Assembly: GCA_002399975.1 (NCBI GenBank)
Contig: DHER01000084.1
Span: 31,788 to 95,787 of the forward strand
Length of the DNA stretch: 64,000 nt
DNA from: Firmicutes bacterium UBA4845
GTDB taxonomy: Bacteria; Bacillota; Clostridia; Tissierellales; Sedimentibacteraceae
Direction: 5' to 3'
Part shown: positions 42,944 to 52,204 of the stretch, piece after piece
Numbering within the stretch: position 1 is the first letter of the stretch
Layout: every line of letters starts with the position of its first letter
Made by a program: the position numbers and the translations under genes
The notes under the pieces: generated by a model
Seen by the model: only the letters and a program-made list of their open reading frames with translations
Told to the model about the DNA's origin: nothing
Databases searched by the model: none

Positions 42944-43771
42944 ATGGAGCAGATTAGAATAATTTTTTCGAATATTGGATTTAATAGTATAATTGATATA
43001 GGTATAGTTTATTATGTGCTGTATCACGGATATTTGCTGATTCGGGACATGAGGGCCAAGCAGCTTTTGAAGGGTATTGTGCTATTGGTTGCATTGATCC
43101 CAATATCTGATATATTTCAGTTACATATGGTCAATTATATTTTAGGTCATACGTTTCAGGTAGGCATAATTGCATTGGTGGTTGTGTTCCAGCCTGAAAT
43201 AAGAAAGGCTTTGGAATATATAGGGAGAACATCATTTTCTCTGTCCGGTATGGAACGAAATGAACAAACATCTGAACAGGTTATAAAGGAAATAGTATCG
43301 GCGGTATCATCACTGGCCAGACAAAAGATTGGTGCTCTGTTAATATTTGAACAAAAAATAGGCTTAAATGACATTGTTGAAAGCGGTACAATGCTTAATG
43401 CCAATATTTCAAGCGGATTACTAATTAATATTTTTATACCAAATACGCCTCTTCACGACGGTGCTGTAATTATTAAGGATTATACAATAAGGGCTGCCGG
43501 CTGTTTTCTACCGTTGACAGAAAATAACCTTCTTTCAAAGGACATAGGGACCAGGCACAGGGCGGCAATAGGAATGACAGAAAAATCCGATGCCATAGCT
43601 GTAATAGTTTCTGAAGAAACAGGGTATATTTCCTATGCGATTGAAGGAAGGCTTTACAGGAATATTAAAATAGAGGAGCTTGAATATCTCTTGTCCAACA
43701 TTTATGAGGACAACGAAAAACCGAATATTATTGATAAGTGGAGAAACAGAAATGAAGATAAAAAACGATAA
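42944..43771 (+). CDS. cdaA: Diadenylate cyclase CdaA
   Basis: Makes cyclic di-AMP from two ATP; controls potassium and turgor. 275 residues with three N-terminal membrane helices, then the DAC domain with DGA (TPLHDGAVIIKDYTI) and RHR (GTRHRAAIGMTEKSDAIAVIVSEETG) motifs. It overlaps cdaR by 20 bp as in other Firmicutes, but the usual third partner glmM is absent downstream. Confidence 0.95.
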   Translation: MEQIRIIFSNIGFNSIIDIGIVYYVLYHGYLLIRDMRAKQLLKGIVLLVALIPISDIFQLHMVNYILGHTFQVGIIALVVVFQPEIRKALEYIGRTSFSLSGMERNEQTSEQVIKEIVSAVSSLARQKIGALLIFEQKIGLNDIVESGTMLNANISSGLLINIFIPNTPLHDGAVIIKDYTIRAAGCFLPLTENNLLSKDIGTRHRAAIGMTEKSDAIAVIVSEETGYISYAIEGRLYRNIKIEELEYLLSNIYEDNEKPNIIDKWRNRNEDKKR

Positions 43772-44993
43772 ATTAGCTATTCAAATAACATGTTTGATTG
43801 TTTCAATAATATTGTGGATGGTTATAATTTTAGAGACTAATCCTCTGCAGGAGGAAACTATTGCTAATATTCCTATATCTGTTAAAAATTTAAATTCTCT
43901 TGAAAACTCCAACTTGATCTTAATGAATTCAGACAAGGATCATTTTACCGTCAATGTTAGAGTGAAGGGTACCATAAATCAGATAACTAGTGCAAATAAG
44001 AGTGATTTTTCTGCATATATTGATGTACTTGGTTTCTCGGAAGGAACAACAAGTGCGAAAGTAGAAGTTTCCTGCCCTAACGGTTTGGAAGTTGTAAGCA
44101 CGCATCCTTCACATATATCCTGTAATATAGAAAGAATAATTTCAAGGGTAATGGATGTTACTGTTCAATATGAAGGAAAGCAGACCGATAATTATTACAG
44201 GTCTCTTCCTTCGGTAAACCCGTCTTCAGTTAAGATCACAGGCCCCAGAAGTGTGGTGGATTCTGCTGCTAAAGCTGTAGCAACCATAAATGTAGAAAAG
44301 GCAAAGGATAATGTGGTTAAGACTGTTCCGGTTAGGGTGTATGATGGAACTGATACGGAAATATTTATGTCGTCTCCCATTGAAAATGTTGAAGTAACGG
44401 CACCGATTTATCCCACAAAGTATGTAAATCTTATTGCTAATGTGACCGGTACTCCTCAGAATGGCTGCCAGCTTACAAATGTGACGGTAAATCCGAGTAA
44501 GGTAAGAATTGCCGCAAGAAGGGACATATTGGACACTGTTAACGAACTTAAGCTGGAGGATCTTGATATATCAGGAGCATACAACAATATAGTTTCTTCA
44601 AGGAAAATATTGGATACTGAAGGGTTGATTATTTTAGATATGACGGCGGATCCCATTGTAAATGCCATAGTTGAAAAGAATACCGAAAAAGAATTCGTGT
44701 TTAAAGCATCAGACATTCAATTTACTAATTTGAAAGAAGGCAGTAAAGCCGTTGCTTTGGAACCTGAAAAGGAAATATCTGTAGTGGTAACAGGTCCGTC
44801 AAGTGTTGTGGATCAGCTGAATAATAGTGATTTGGCTCTTACTGTGGATTTAAGTTCGGTGGCTCCAGGCCAAAGCAACGTTAAAATACAATGCACAACC
44901 GACAAATCAGTTAACGGGATTGCACTTTCTCAAGGTACAATCGGAGTTGAAATAACAGAAACTGAGACGCAACCAGAGACTGTGGAAGAGTAG
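43752..44993 (+). CDS. cdaR: YbbR-domain protein CdaR, regulator of CdaA
   Basis: 413 residues from MKIKNDKLAIQ: one N-terminal membrane helix (ITCLIVSIILWMVII) and four extracellular YbbR repeats, recognisable by proline-valine strands such as PSSVKITGPRSVVDSA and EKEISVVVTGPSSVVDQL. It binds CdaA and tunes its activity. The start lies inside cdaA. The C-terminus is acidic and threonine-rich (TETETQPETVEE). Confidence 0.92.
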   Translation: MKIKNDKLAIQITCLIVSIILWMVIILETNPLQEETIANIPISVKNLNSLENSNLILMNSDKDHFTVNVRVKGTINQITSANKSDFSAYIDVLGFSEGTTSAKVEVSCPNGLEVVSTHPSHISCNIERIISRVMDVTVQYEGKQTDNYYRSLPSVNPSSVKITGPRSVVDSAAKAVATINVEKAKDNVVKTVPVRVYDGTDTEIFMSSPIENVEVTAPIYPTKYVNLIANVTGTPQNGCQLTNVTVNPSKVRIAARRDILDTVNELKLEDLDISGAYNNIVSSRKILDTEGLIILDMTADPIVNAIVEKNTEKEFVFKASDIQFTNLKEGSKAVALEPEKEISVVVTGPSSVVDQLNNSDLALTVDLSSVAPGQSNVKIQCTTDKSVNGIALSQGTIGVEITETETQPETVEE

Positions 44994-45001
44994 CGTGAAA
45001 A

Positions 45002-46393
45002 ATGAAAAATATAAATATAGAAACAAATAATATTGATTATCAGAGCATGCTTGAGGCTGTTTTCCTGGCAACGCAAGATGCAATAAGTGTTGTAAACGAA
45101 AAGGGCGTGCATATTCTTGTTAATCCTGCATATACGGAATTAACAGGGCTTGAATATGATGAAGTAATAGGTGAAGATTCTTTCTTTGATATTCAAGAAG
45201 GAGAGAGCCTTCATATGAAGGTTCTCTCAACAAAAATGCCGGTAGGCAACACCAAGCTTAAAATTAAGCCCAGTGGGAAAACGGTTGTTGCAAATGCTGC
45301 TCCTATTGTAGTTAACGGCATAATTAAGGGAAGTGTTGCCGTCCTTCATGATATGTCAAGTATCAAAGATTTAACTAACAAATTAAATAAAGCCGAAAAA
45401 AAGCTGAGAGAGTTAACAAATAAGTACAAGCCCGAAGACATAATAGGGGAATCCCGCCCAATGATAGAAGTTAAAAAGATGATTGAAAAGGCGGCAAAGG
45501 TTCCTGCAACAGTTCTGTTAAAAGGAGAAAGCGGAACAGGAAAAGAATTGTTTGCAAATTCTATTCATGCTCAAAGCAAGAGGTGCAGCAATAATTTTGT
45601 AAGAGTAAACTGTGCCGCCCTTTCGGATTCATTGCTGGAAAGCGAGCTTTTCGGCTACGAAGAGGGTTCATTTACAGGTGCATTAAAAGGCGGTAAAAAG
45701 GGTTTTTTTGAAGAAGCTGATAAAGGTACAATATTCTTGGATGAAATATCTGAAATAAGCATGAATACACAGGCGAAGCTTTTAAGGGTTTTGCAGGAAA
45801 AAGAAATAACGAGAGTGGGAAGTAATCATCCCATTTCTGTGGATGTAAGGGTTATTGTAGCTACGAATACCGATTTGAACAAAGCTGTAAAAGAAGGAAA
45901 GTTCAGAGAAGATTTGTTTTATAGATTAAATATTTTCCCCATAACAATCCCGCCTTTAAGAGAAAGGAAAGAAGATATAGCTTTGCTCATTAAGAGCTTT
46001 ATAGTTAAATTTAACGATGAGTATGGCAGGCATATTATGAAAATATCAGATGAAGCACTGTGTATTTTAATGAAGTACGATTGGCCTGGGAATGTTAGGG
46101 AATTGGAAAATATTGTGGGCCGTTCAATTATTAATATGAATATCAATGAACGGGTAATACAGGCTGAACATCTGCCCCATTTATTAGCCGGCGAAAAAGC
46201 AAATATTGATGACTATTTGCCGCATAGAGAAGAAGATTTGTCCAGATTGAGTACTGTAATAGATAAAGTTGAATCAGATTATATCAGGAAAGTATATTTT
46301 AACATGGGAAAAAATAAAACTGCTGCGGCAAAGGTTTTAGGAATATCGCTGCGTTCTCTATATTATAAAATGAAAAAATATGGTATTTCTTAA
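45002..46393 (+). CDS. Sigma-54-dependent activator with PAS domain
   Basis: 463 residues: N-terminal PAS (MLEAVFLATQDAISVVNEKGVHILVNPAYTELTGLEYDEVIG), AAA+ domain with Walker A GESGTGKELFANSIH, the sigma-54 loop GSFTGA and Walker B GTIFLDEI, and a Fis-type HTH (NKTAAAKVLGISLRSLYYKMKKYG). Enhancer-binding protein that must act on a -24/-12 promoter, found directly downstream in front of ptb. It therefore most likely activates the acyl-CoA/2-oxoacid operon in response to a metabolite sensed by PAS. Confidence 0.93.
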   Translation: MKNINIETNNIDYQSMLEAVFLATQDAISVVNEKGVHILVNPAYTELTGLEYDEVIGEDSFFDIQEGESLHMKVLSTKMPVGNTKLKIKPSGKTVVANAAPIVVNGIIKGSVAVLHDMSSIKDLTNKLNKAEKKLRELTNKYKPEDIIGESRPMIEVKKMIEKAAKVPATVLLKGESGTGKELFANSIHAQSKRCSNNFVRVNCAALSDSLLESELFGYEEGSFTGALKGGKKGFFEEADKGTIFLDEISEISMNTQAKLLRVLQEKEITRVGSNHPISVDVRVIVATNTDLNKAVKEGKFREDLFYRLNIFPITIPPLRERKEDIALLIKSFIVKFNDEYGRHIMKISDEALCILMKYDWPGNVRELENIVGRSIINMNINERVIQAEHLPHLLAGEKANIDDYLPHREEDLSRLSTVIDKVESDYIRKVYFNMGKNKTAAAKVLGISLRSLYYKMKKYGIS

Positions 46394-46396
46394 AAT

Positions 46397-46457
46397 TTGC
46401 AAAATATTGCAATAATAAATTTTTGTGTAATTTTTTGCATGCATTTTTTTGCAAAAA
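46397..46457 (+). promoter_or_regulatory. Candidate upstream activating sites for the sigma-54 activator
   Basis: Two dyads: TTGCAAAATATTGCAA (46397-46412) and TTTTTTGC...GCAAAAA (46431-46457). They share TTGCA half-sites and stand about 75-130 bp ahead of the -24/-12 promoter, the usual enhancer distance. Confidence 0.65.
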
Positions 46458-46528
46458 TTCTAAATTATATAAATTTAAAACATAGTCAAAAGCTGCTTCT
46501 ACGGGAAATTTTGCTACTTTCTGTAATT

Positions 46529-46545
46529 TTGGCATGCTAATTGCT
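46529..46545 (+). promoter_or_regulatory. Sigma-54 (-24/-12) promoter of the ptb-buk-VOR operon
   Basis: TTGGCATGCTAATTGCT: GG at 46531-46532 and GC at 46543-46544 with exactly 10 bp between, matching TGGCAC-N5-TTGC closely. It lies 22 bp before the ptb ribosome binding region. Confidence 0.9.
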
Positions 46546-46567
46546 ACATAATATATGAGGTGAGAAT

Positions 46568-47488
46568 TTGAAAAATTTTGATGAGATAATAAAATGCTCA
46601 CAGGAATATGCTAAAGATTCAGGTCCCCAAAAAATTGCGGTTGCATTTGCTCAGAATAAGGATGTTTTAAAAGCAATTAAAGCAGCTGTAAATGAAAAAA
46701 TTTGCGTTCCTGTTCTTATTGGAGATAGAAAAAAGATTGTGAGTATTTCGGAAGAAATCGATTTCGACATAGACAACTTTGAAATAATTGATGAAAAGGA
46801 TGGTACCAAGGCTTGTAAAAAGGCGGTATCTCTTGTAAGCCGGGGAAAAGCGGATATACTTATGAAAGGCTTGATTGATACTTCAATTATATTGAAAGCT
46901 GTTTTAAATAAGGAAATCGGGCTGAGAACTGGAAACGTTTTAAGTCATGCTGCCGTTTTTTCGGTTGGTACGTACCACAAGATTTTTGTTGTTACGGATG
47001 CAGCTATGAATATAGCACCGAATGCTGATGGCAAAAGGCAAATAATAGAGAACGCTATAAAATTAAGTAAATCTTTAGGAGCTAATGTTCCAAAGGTTGC
47101 TGTTATTTGCGCCAAGGAAAAGGTGGATCCTAAAATGCAGTCCACATTAGATGCACAAGAGCTTGTTCGAATGAGAGCAGAAGGCAGGATGGCCGGATGT
47201 ATTGTGGAGGGTCCATATGCATTGGATAACGCAATGTCTAAAGAGGCAGCCGAATTGAAAGGCGTAAAGGGTGAAGCTGCAGGAGATGCGGATATTCTTC
47301 TTATGCCTAATATTGAGGCGGGGAATGTTTTTTATAAATCTCTTACATATCTGGCAAATGCAGATAATGCAGGAATAATACTGGGAGCCAAAGCTCCTAT
47401 AGTATTAACATCCCGTGCCGATTCTGAAAAGGCAAAGTTAAATTCAATTGCCTTGGCAGTGTTGTTATCATCATACAAAGGAGAATAG
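46568..47488 (+). CDS. ptb: Phosphate butyryltransferase
   Basis: Transfers acyl from butyryl- or branched acyl-CoA to phosphate, forming acyl-phosphate. 306 residues of the phosphotransacylase fold (VAFAQNKDVLKAIKAAV, DILMKGLIDTSIILKAVLNKE, AAMNIAPNADGKRQIIENA, DILLMPNIEAGNVFYKSLTYLANA). TTG start after GAGGTGA. First gene after the sigma-54 promoter, followed at once by buk. The 2-oxoacid oxidoreductase downstream implies branched or other 2-oxoacid-derived acyl groups. Confidence 0.93.
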   Translation: MKNFDEIIKCSQEYAKDSGPQKIAVAFAQNKDVLKAIKAAVNEKICVPVLIGDRKKIVSISEEIDFDIDNFEIIDEKDGTKACKKAVSLVSRGKADILMKGLIDTSIILKAVLNKEIGLRTGNVLSHAAVFSVGTYHKIFVVTDAAMNIAPNADGKRQIIENAIKLSKSLGANVPKVAVICAKEKVDPKMQSTLDAQELVRMRAEGRMAGCIVEGPYALDNAMSKEAAELKGVKGEAAGDADILLMPNIEAGNVFYKSLTYLANADNAGIILGAKAPIVLTSRADSEKAKLNSIALAVLLSSYKGE

Positions 47489-47489
47489 A

Positions 47490-48566
47490 ATGAAACACAT
47501 GAAACAACTGATTATAAATCCAGGTAGCACGTCTACTAAAATTGCGGTTTTTGAAGATGAAGATTCAATATTTGAAAAGACATTAAGGCATTCAAATGAA
47601 GAGTTAGTTAAATATTCAAACGTTGCCGATCAGTTTGAATTCAGAAGAAATTTAATAATTAAAGCATTAAATGAAAACAATATTGCTCTTAACTCATTGG
47701 ATGCGGCAGTAGGAAGAGGCGGGCTGTTAAAACCTATCGAAGGTGGGACTTATGCAGTAAATGATAAATTGGTTGAGGATTTGAAAACCAATACAATAGG
47801 TGAGCACGCTTCAAACTTGGGAGGGCTTATAGCTCGTTCAATAGGAGATAAGGCGGGAATCTCTTCTTACATTGTGGATCCTGTTGTTGTTGATGAACTT
47901 GAAGATGTTGCCAGAATAAGCGGACATCCTGATTTTGAAAGAATCAGCATATGGCATGCACTTAACCAGAAAGCTGTTGCCAGAAGAGCGGCAGTTGAAA
48001 AATTCGGAAAAAAATATGAAGATATGAATTTTGTTGTGGCTCACCTTGGTGGTGGTATTTCGGTTGGAGCACATAAAAAGGGCAGGGTTGTAGATGTTAA
48101 TAATGCTTTGAATGGTGATGGCGCATTTTCGCCTGAAAGATCAGGCTCACTTCCTGCTCAACAATTGATTGAAGGGTGTTTCAGCGGGAAATACACGGAA
48201 CCTGAACTTAATAAAATGATATCAGGTAATGGAGGCTTGAATGCTTACCTTGGAACTAACAGTGCAAAGGAAGTAAGTGAGAGGGCGGAAGCCGGAGATA
48301 AAAGAGCAAAGCTGATATATAGTGCAATGGCCTACCAAGTGGCAAAAGCAATCGGTGAATATGCGGTTGTTCTTGACGGAGATGTGGATGCTATATTGAT
48401 AACCGGAGGAATAGCTTATGACAAAAAATTTGTTCAAATGATAGAGAAAAAGGTTAAATTTATTGCTGATGTAATAATATATCCGGGGGAAGACGAACTC
48501 TTGGCATTGGCTCAGGGAGGGCTTAGGGCCATTAGGGGTGAAGAGCCTGTTAAAGAGTACAAGTAA
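47490..48566 (+). CDS. buk: Butyrate kinase
   Basis: Converts acyl-phosphate and ADP to acid and ATP. 358 residues of the acetate-kinase (ASKHA) family: LIINPGSTSTKIAVFEDE, HLGGGISVGAHKKGRVVDVNNAL, GDGAFSPERSGSLP, DAILITGGIAYDKKFV. ATG 47490 follows AAAGGAGA and lies 1 nt after the ptb stop. Gives the ATP-yielding last step of the pathway. Branched-chain fatty acid kinases cannot be excluded from butyrate kinases by sequence. Confidence 0.93.
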   Translation: MKHMKQLIINPGSTSTKIAVFEDEDSIFEKTLRHSNEELVKYSNVADQFEFRRNLIIKALNENNIALNSLDAAVGRGGLLKPIEGGTYAVNDKLVEDLKTNTIGEHASNLGGLIARSIGDKAGISSYIVDPVVVDELEDVARISGHPDFERISIWHALNQKAVARRAAVEKFGKKYEDMNFVVAHLGGGISVGAHKKGRVVDVNNALNGDGAFSPERSGSLPAQQLIEGCFSGKYTEPELNKMISGNGGLNAYLGTNSAKEVSERAEAGDKRAKLIYSAMAYQVAKAIGEYAVVLDGDVDAILITGGIAYDKKFVQMIEKKVKFIADVIIYPGEDELLALAQGGLRAIRGEEPVKEYK

Positions 48567-48591
48567 CATGTTTGCTGATAAGGAGATATAT

Positions 48592-49266
48592 ATGCTGGAT
48601 AAAAGGTTGGTAATTGTAACGGGGCACTACGGAAGCGGTAAAACCGAATTTTCAGTAAATTACGCTGTGAAGATGAAAGAGACGCATGAAAATGTGAGTA
48701 TTGCTGATTTGGATATTGTTAATCCTTATTTCAGATCCAGAGAGAAAAGGGAATTTTTTGAGAAAATAGGCGTTAAAATATTTGACAGCAGCATAAAAAA
48801 TACGGCAATTGATATTCCTGCACTTCCGGCACAGATGATGGGCGTTATATTAAATCCTAATGAAAAATCAGTCCTTGATGTGGGTGGTGATCCGGTAGGG
48901 GCCAGAGTCCTTGCAAGGTATTCAGGACAAATAAAAAATACCGAATACGATATGTTTTACGTAATAAACGGTAACAGGCCCGAAACAAGCAATGTAGAAG
49001 GTTCATTAAAGTATTTGAGAATGATTGAATCAACATCGGGATTGAAGGTGACAGGATTGATAAACAATACTCATATGCTTAAAGATACAAAAGTTGAGGA
49101 TGTTGAATTTGGTCATGAATTAACTAAGAAAGTCTCATGGGAAACAGATATTCCCATTAGATATGAAGCTGTAATTAAAAAAACAGCTGAAAAAATAAAT
49201 AATGAAGAAATATTAGAAAAATTATTCCCCATAAATCTTTATATGAGGGAAGAATGGATGAGTTGA
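48592..49266 (+). CDS. P-loop ATPase of the 2-oxoacid oxidoreductase operon, unknown role
   Basis: 224 residues, CobQ/MinD-like P-loop: Walker A VTGHYGSGKTEFSVNYA, SIADLDIVNPYFRSREK, VLDVGGDPVGARVLARYSGQ, and FVINGNRPET-like segment (FYVINGNRPETSNVEG). Lies between buk and the ferredoxin subunit, after AAGGAGA, so it is part of the operon. Such ATPases recur beside VOR/KOR genes; cofactor delivery, assembly or regulation are possible but unproved. Confidence 0.75.
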   Translation: MLDKRLVIVTGHYGSGKTEFSVNYAVKMKETHENVSIADLDIVNPYFRSREKREFFEKIGVKIFDSSIKNTAIDIPALPAQMMGVILNPNEKSVLDVGGDPVGARVLARYSGQIKNTEYDMFYVINGNRPETSNVEGSLKYLRMIESTSGLKVTGLINNTHMLKDTKVEDVEFGHELTKKVSWETDIPIRYEAVIKKTAEKINNEEILEKLFPINLYMREEWMS

Positions 49267-49282
49267 AAATGGAGGTATTATA

Positions 49283-49498
49283 ATGGCCAAGGGTAAGGTT
49301 ACATTTAATGAAGACGCATGCAAGGGCTGTGAATTGTGTGTGTCTGTATGTCCGGAAAAAATAATCGAACTGAACAAAGAAAAAATTAACAAAAAGGGAT
49401 ACAGCCCCGCTCGTGTAGTTGACCAGGAAAAATGCATCGCCTGCGGAAGTTGTGCTATTATGTGTCCGGATTCTGTAATTACTGTAGAAAGATTATAA
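49283..49498 (+). CDS. 2-oxoacid:ferredoxin oxidoreductase, delta (2x4Fe-4S) subunit
   Basis: 71 residues with two complete C-x2-C-x2-C-x3-C motifs (CKGCELCVSVCP, CIACGSCAIMCP), the ferredoxin-like subunit that moves electrons from the TPP site to free ferredoxin. 16 bp after the ATPase, 17 bp before the alpha subunit. KorD/VorD type. Confidence 0.92.
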   Translation: MAKGKVTFNEDACKGCELCVSVCPEKIIELNKEKINKKGYSPARVVDQEKCIACGSCAIMCPDSVITVERL

Positions 49499-49515
49499 TA
49501 ATTGGAGGTTTAATT

Positions 49516-50577
49516 ATGTCTAAAGTTTTGATGAAAGGTAATGAAGCTGTTGGAGCTGCTGCTATTGAAGCAGGCTGTAAATTTTTTTTCGGATATCCAA
49601 TAACTCCGTCAAGTGAGATTCCTGAATATATGTCAAAAGCACTGCCTGAAGCTGGAGGTGTATTTTTGCAAGCAGAAAGTGAAATAGCTGCCATAAACAT
49701 GGTTTATGGAGCAGCAGGAGCAGGCGCGAGAGCGATGACTGCATCATCAAGCCCCGGGATTTCATTGAAGCAGGAAGGTATTACCTATGCTGCCGGAGCG
49801 GAGCTGCCATGTGTTATTGTTAATATGATGAGAGGCGGTCCCGGATTAGGAAGCATCCAGCCAAGTCAATCAGATTATTTTCAATCTACAAGAGGAGGAG
49901 GAAACGGTGACTACAGAACACTGTGTTACGCTCCTGCAAGTGTTCAAGAAATAGTTGACTACGTTATGCTTGCATTTGACAAAGCTGATTATTACAGAAA
50001 TCCCGTTCTCATTTGTGCAGATGGAATGATTGGACAGATGATGGAAGCTGTGGAATTCAAAGAGCCGGCTCATATTGATTTGCCGCCTAAAGACTGGACT
50101 ACAATCGGTACAGCAGAAAAAAGGAAACCGAATATTATTAATTCATTATACCTGGAAGCCGAAGTCCTTCAGGATCACAACAGAGATATAGATAAAAAAT
50201 ATAAATTGATGGAAGAAAATGAAGTATTGTACGAAGCTTACGGTTTAGAGGATGCTGATGTTGTTTTGGTTTCATTTGGAACTACCTCCAGAATAGTTAA
50301 AACAGCTATGAAACAAGCTGAGAAAAAAGGAATTAAAACAGGAATTATAAGACCTATAACAATATGGCCTTTCCCTTATGATGTATTTAAAAATATCGGG
50401 AATAAAGCTAAAGGCGTACTTACGGTTGAAATGAATTTAGGTCAGATGATTGATGATGTTAAAATAGGTGTTTCCGGAAAACTGCCTGTATATTTCAACG
50501 GAACCCAGGGCGGTGTTGTCCCTACGCCGGCAAGCATATTAGAGGATATTGAAAAAATAGCAGGAGGTACAAAATAA
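49516..50577 (+). CDS. 2-oxoacid:ferredoxin oxidoreductase, alpha subunit
   Basis: 353 residues (MSKVLMKGNEAVGAAAIEAGCKFFFGYPITPSSEIPEYM, ASSSPGISLKQEGITYAAGAELPCVIVNMMRGGPGLG, C-terminal TVEMNLGQMIDDVK). Binds the 2-oxoacid and contributes with beta to the TPP site. TTG/GTG alternatives upstream ignored because TTGGAGGTT precedes the ATG at 49516. Likely 2-oxoisovalerate (VOR) or 2-oxoglutarate (KOR) enzyme; the Ptb/Buk context favours branched-chain acids. Confidence 0.93.
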   Translation: MSKVLMKGNEAVGAAAIEAGCKFFFGYPITPSSEIPEYMSKALPEAGGVFLQAESEIAAINMVYGAAGAGARAMTASSSPGISLKQEGITYAAGAELPCVIVNMMRGGPGLGSIQPSQSDYFQSTRGGGNGDYRTLCYAPASVQEIVDYVMLAFDKADYYRNPVLICADGMIGQMMEAVEFKEPAHIDLPPKDWTTIGTAEKRKPNIINSLYLEAEVLQDHNRDIDKKYKLMEENEVLYEAYGLEDADVVLVSFGTTSRIVKTAMKQAEKKGIKTGIIRPITIWPFPYDVFKNIGNKAKGVLTVEMNLGQMIDDVKIGVSGKLPVYFNGTQGGVVPTPASILEDIEKIAGGTK

Positions 50578-51323
50578 TGACAATTGTATATGAGAAATCA
50601 AGGGGGTTAACAGATACACCTCTTCATTATTGTCCGGGCTGTACCCATGGTGTTATTCACAAATTAGTCGCCGAATCCATGGTTGAACTTGGTATTTTAG
50701 GCGATGCAATTGGAGTTGCTCCTGTGGGATGTTCGGTGTTAGCGTATAATTATTTTAACTGTGATATGCAAGAAGCCGCTCACGGAAGAGCTCCGGCTGT
50801 AGCAACAGGAATTAAAAGAACATTACCTGATAAGTTTGTGTTTACTTATCAAGGTGACGGAGATTTAGCGTCCATTGGAACTGCCGAAGTAGTACATGCT
50901 GCACACAGAGGCGAAAAAATATCTACCATATTTGTTAATAACGCAATATATGGAATGACCGGCGGGCAAATGGCCCCTACAACATTAATAGGGCAAAAAA
51001 CTACAACTTCTCCCTTGGGAAGAACTGTGGAGCATAGTGGAAGACCTATAAAAATTTCAGAGATGATTGCTACTATAGACGGTGCTAAATTTGTTGAAAG
51101 AGTTTCTGTGGATACTCCTGCGAATATCAGAAAAGCTAAAAAGGCAATAAAAAAAGCATTTAAATGTCAATTAGAAGGTAAAGGCTTCGCTTTGGTAGAA
51201 GTATTGTCTGCCTGTCCTACTAACTGGGGCTTTACTCCTGTAAAAGCATTGGATTGGCTGAGAGATAATATGATCCCGTATTATCCGTTAGGAAATTTCA
51301 GAGATTTTGAGGAGGGTAAATAG
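50577..51323 (+). CDS. 2-oxoacid:ferredoxin oxidoreductase, beta (TPP-binding) subunit
   Basis: 248 residues. TPP motif GDGDLASIGTAEVVHAAHRGEKISTIFVNN; N-terminal CPGCTHGVIHKL and CSVLAYNYFNCD cysteines of the family are present, as is AHGRAPAVATGIKRTLPD. Start overlaps the alpha stop (ATGA). Oxidative decarboxylation of 2-oxoacid to acyl-CoA, CO2 and reduced ferredoxin. Confidence 0.94.
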   Translation: MTIVYEKSRGLTDTPLHYCPGCTHGVIHKLVAESMVELGILGDAIGVAPVGCSVLAYNYFNCDMQEAAHGRAPAVATGIKRTLPDKFVFTYQGDGDLASIGTAEVVHAAHRGEKISTIFVNNAIYGMTGGQMAPTTLIGQKTTTSPLGRTVEHSGRPIKISEMIATIDGAKFVERVSVDTPANIRKAKKAIKKAFKCQLEGKGFALVEVLSACPTNWGFTPVKALDWLRDNMIPYYPLGNFRDFEEGK

Positions 51324-51324
51324 C

Positions 51325-51879
51325 ATGGAAGAAAAAGTAATAATGGCCGGTTTTGGAGGCCAAGGAGTTATGGCTATTGGTAAATTACTTGCATACGCAG
51401 GAATGATTGAAGGAAAACATGTAACATGGATGCCTTCTTATGGCCCTGAAATGCGAGGCGGGACTGCCAATTGCTCTGTTGTTGTATCAGATGAAGAAGT
51501 TGGTTCACCTCTTATTTCTAAAGATGGTACTGCAGCTATTGTTATGAACCTGCCTTCTCTTGCAAAATTTGAAAAAGAACTGGTTCCCGGCGGGAAATTG
51601 TTAGTAAATAAATCTTTGATAAACGAAGAACCAACAAGAACCGATTTGGATGTTCATTATGTTTCTGCAAACGAATTGGCGTCAGAATTGGGAAACAATA
51701 AAGTAGCTAATATGGTTATGCTGGGTGCATATCTTGAACTGACTAAAATAGTCGATGTTGAATCTGTGCTTCACGCTTTCGTAAAAGTATTTGGCGAAAA
51801 TAAATCTAAATTGGTTCCTATTAACAAAAAGGCGCTGGAAAAAGGAGCCGAAGCAGTAAGAAAGATGCAGGCTGTATAA
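51325..51879 (+). CDS. 2-oxoacid:ferredoxin oxidoreductase, gamma subunit
   Basis: 184 residues: CoA-binding subunit with MAGFGGQGVMAIGKLLAYAGM, TWMPSYGPEMRGGTANC, and SPLISKDGTAAIVMN. ATG 51325 follows GAGGAGGG, 1 nt after the beta stop. Completes the four-subunit enzyme and ends the operon; a strong terminator follows. Confidence 0.93.
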   Translation: MEEKVIMAGFGGQGVMAIGKLLAYAGMIEGKHVTWMPSYGPEMRGGTANCSVVVSDEEVGSPLISKDGTAAIVMNLPSLAKFEKELVPGGKLLVNKSLINEEPTRTDLDVHYVSANELASELGNNKVANMVMLGAYLELTKIVDVESVLHAFVKVFGENKSKLVPINKKALEKGAEAVRKMQAV

Positions 51880-51891
51880 TTTATAAGCGTT

Positions 51892-51918
51892 AAAAAAAGC
51901 CCAATTGGGCTTTTTTTT
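51892..51918 (+). terminator. Strong intrinsic terminator of the ptb-VOR operon
   Basis: AAAAAAAGCCCAA / TTGGGCTTTTTTTT, perfect palindrome with T run. Confidence 0.95.
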
Positions 51919-52204
51919 GCGTTTAATAACAGGTACGACGATAAATTCATCTTTTGTGAGTTAATTGCGCTGTCCCGTAACAAGGAAAAATGAAGGGAAA
52001 CCAGAGATGGAGAAAAGATTTTTCTCCCGTTTCCAGACGGAAAATAGCTGTTTCCAAGGCCAAAAAAACATACATTCGCGAAATCGTGCCCAAGGAAGAA
52101 AAAGCAGGGATAATCATTGGAATTTCAACGAAAACAATGGAAAAACCCCTTTAAAAATGGTATAATGGTTTAAGCAAAAACAAATACCGAAAGGAGTTTT
52201 ATCC
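51919..52204. other. Left non-coding flank of the transposase relic
   Basis: GC-richer than the host from about 51970. GCTGTCCCGTAACAAGGAAA could be the outer end of the IS, and a promoter-like TTTAAA/TATAATGG precedes the transposase start. No matching inverted repeat is found after the gene, so the right end seems lost. No ORF of interest. Confidence 0.4.
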
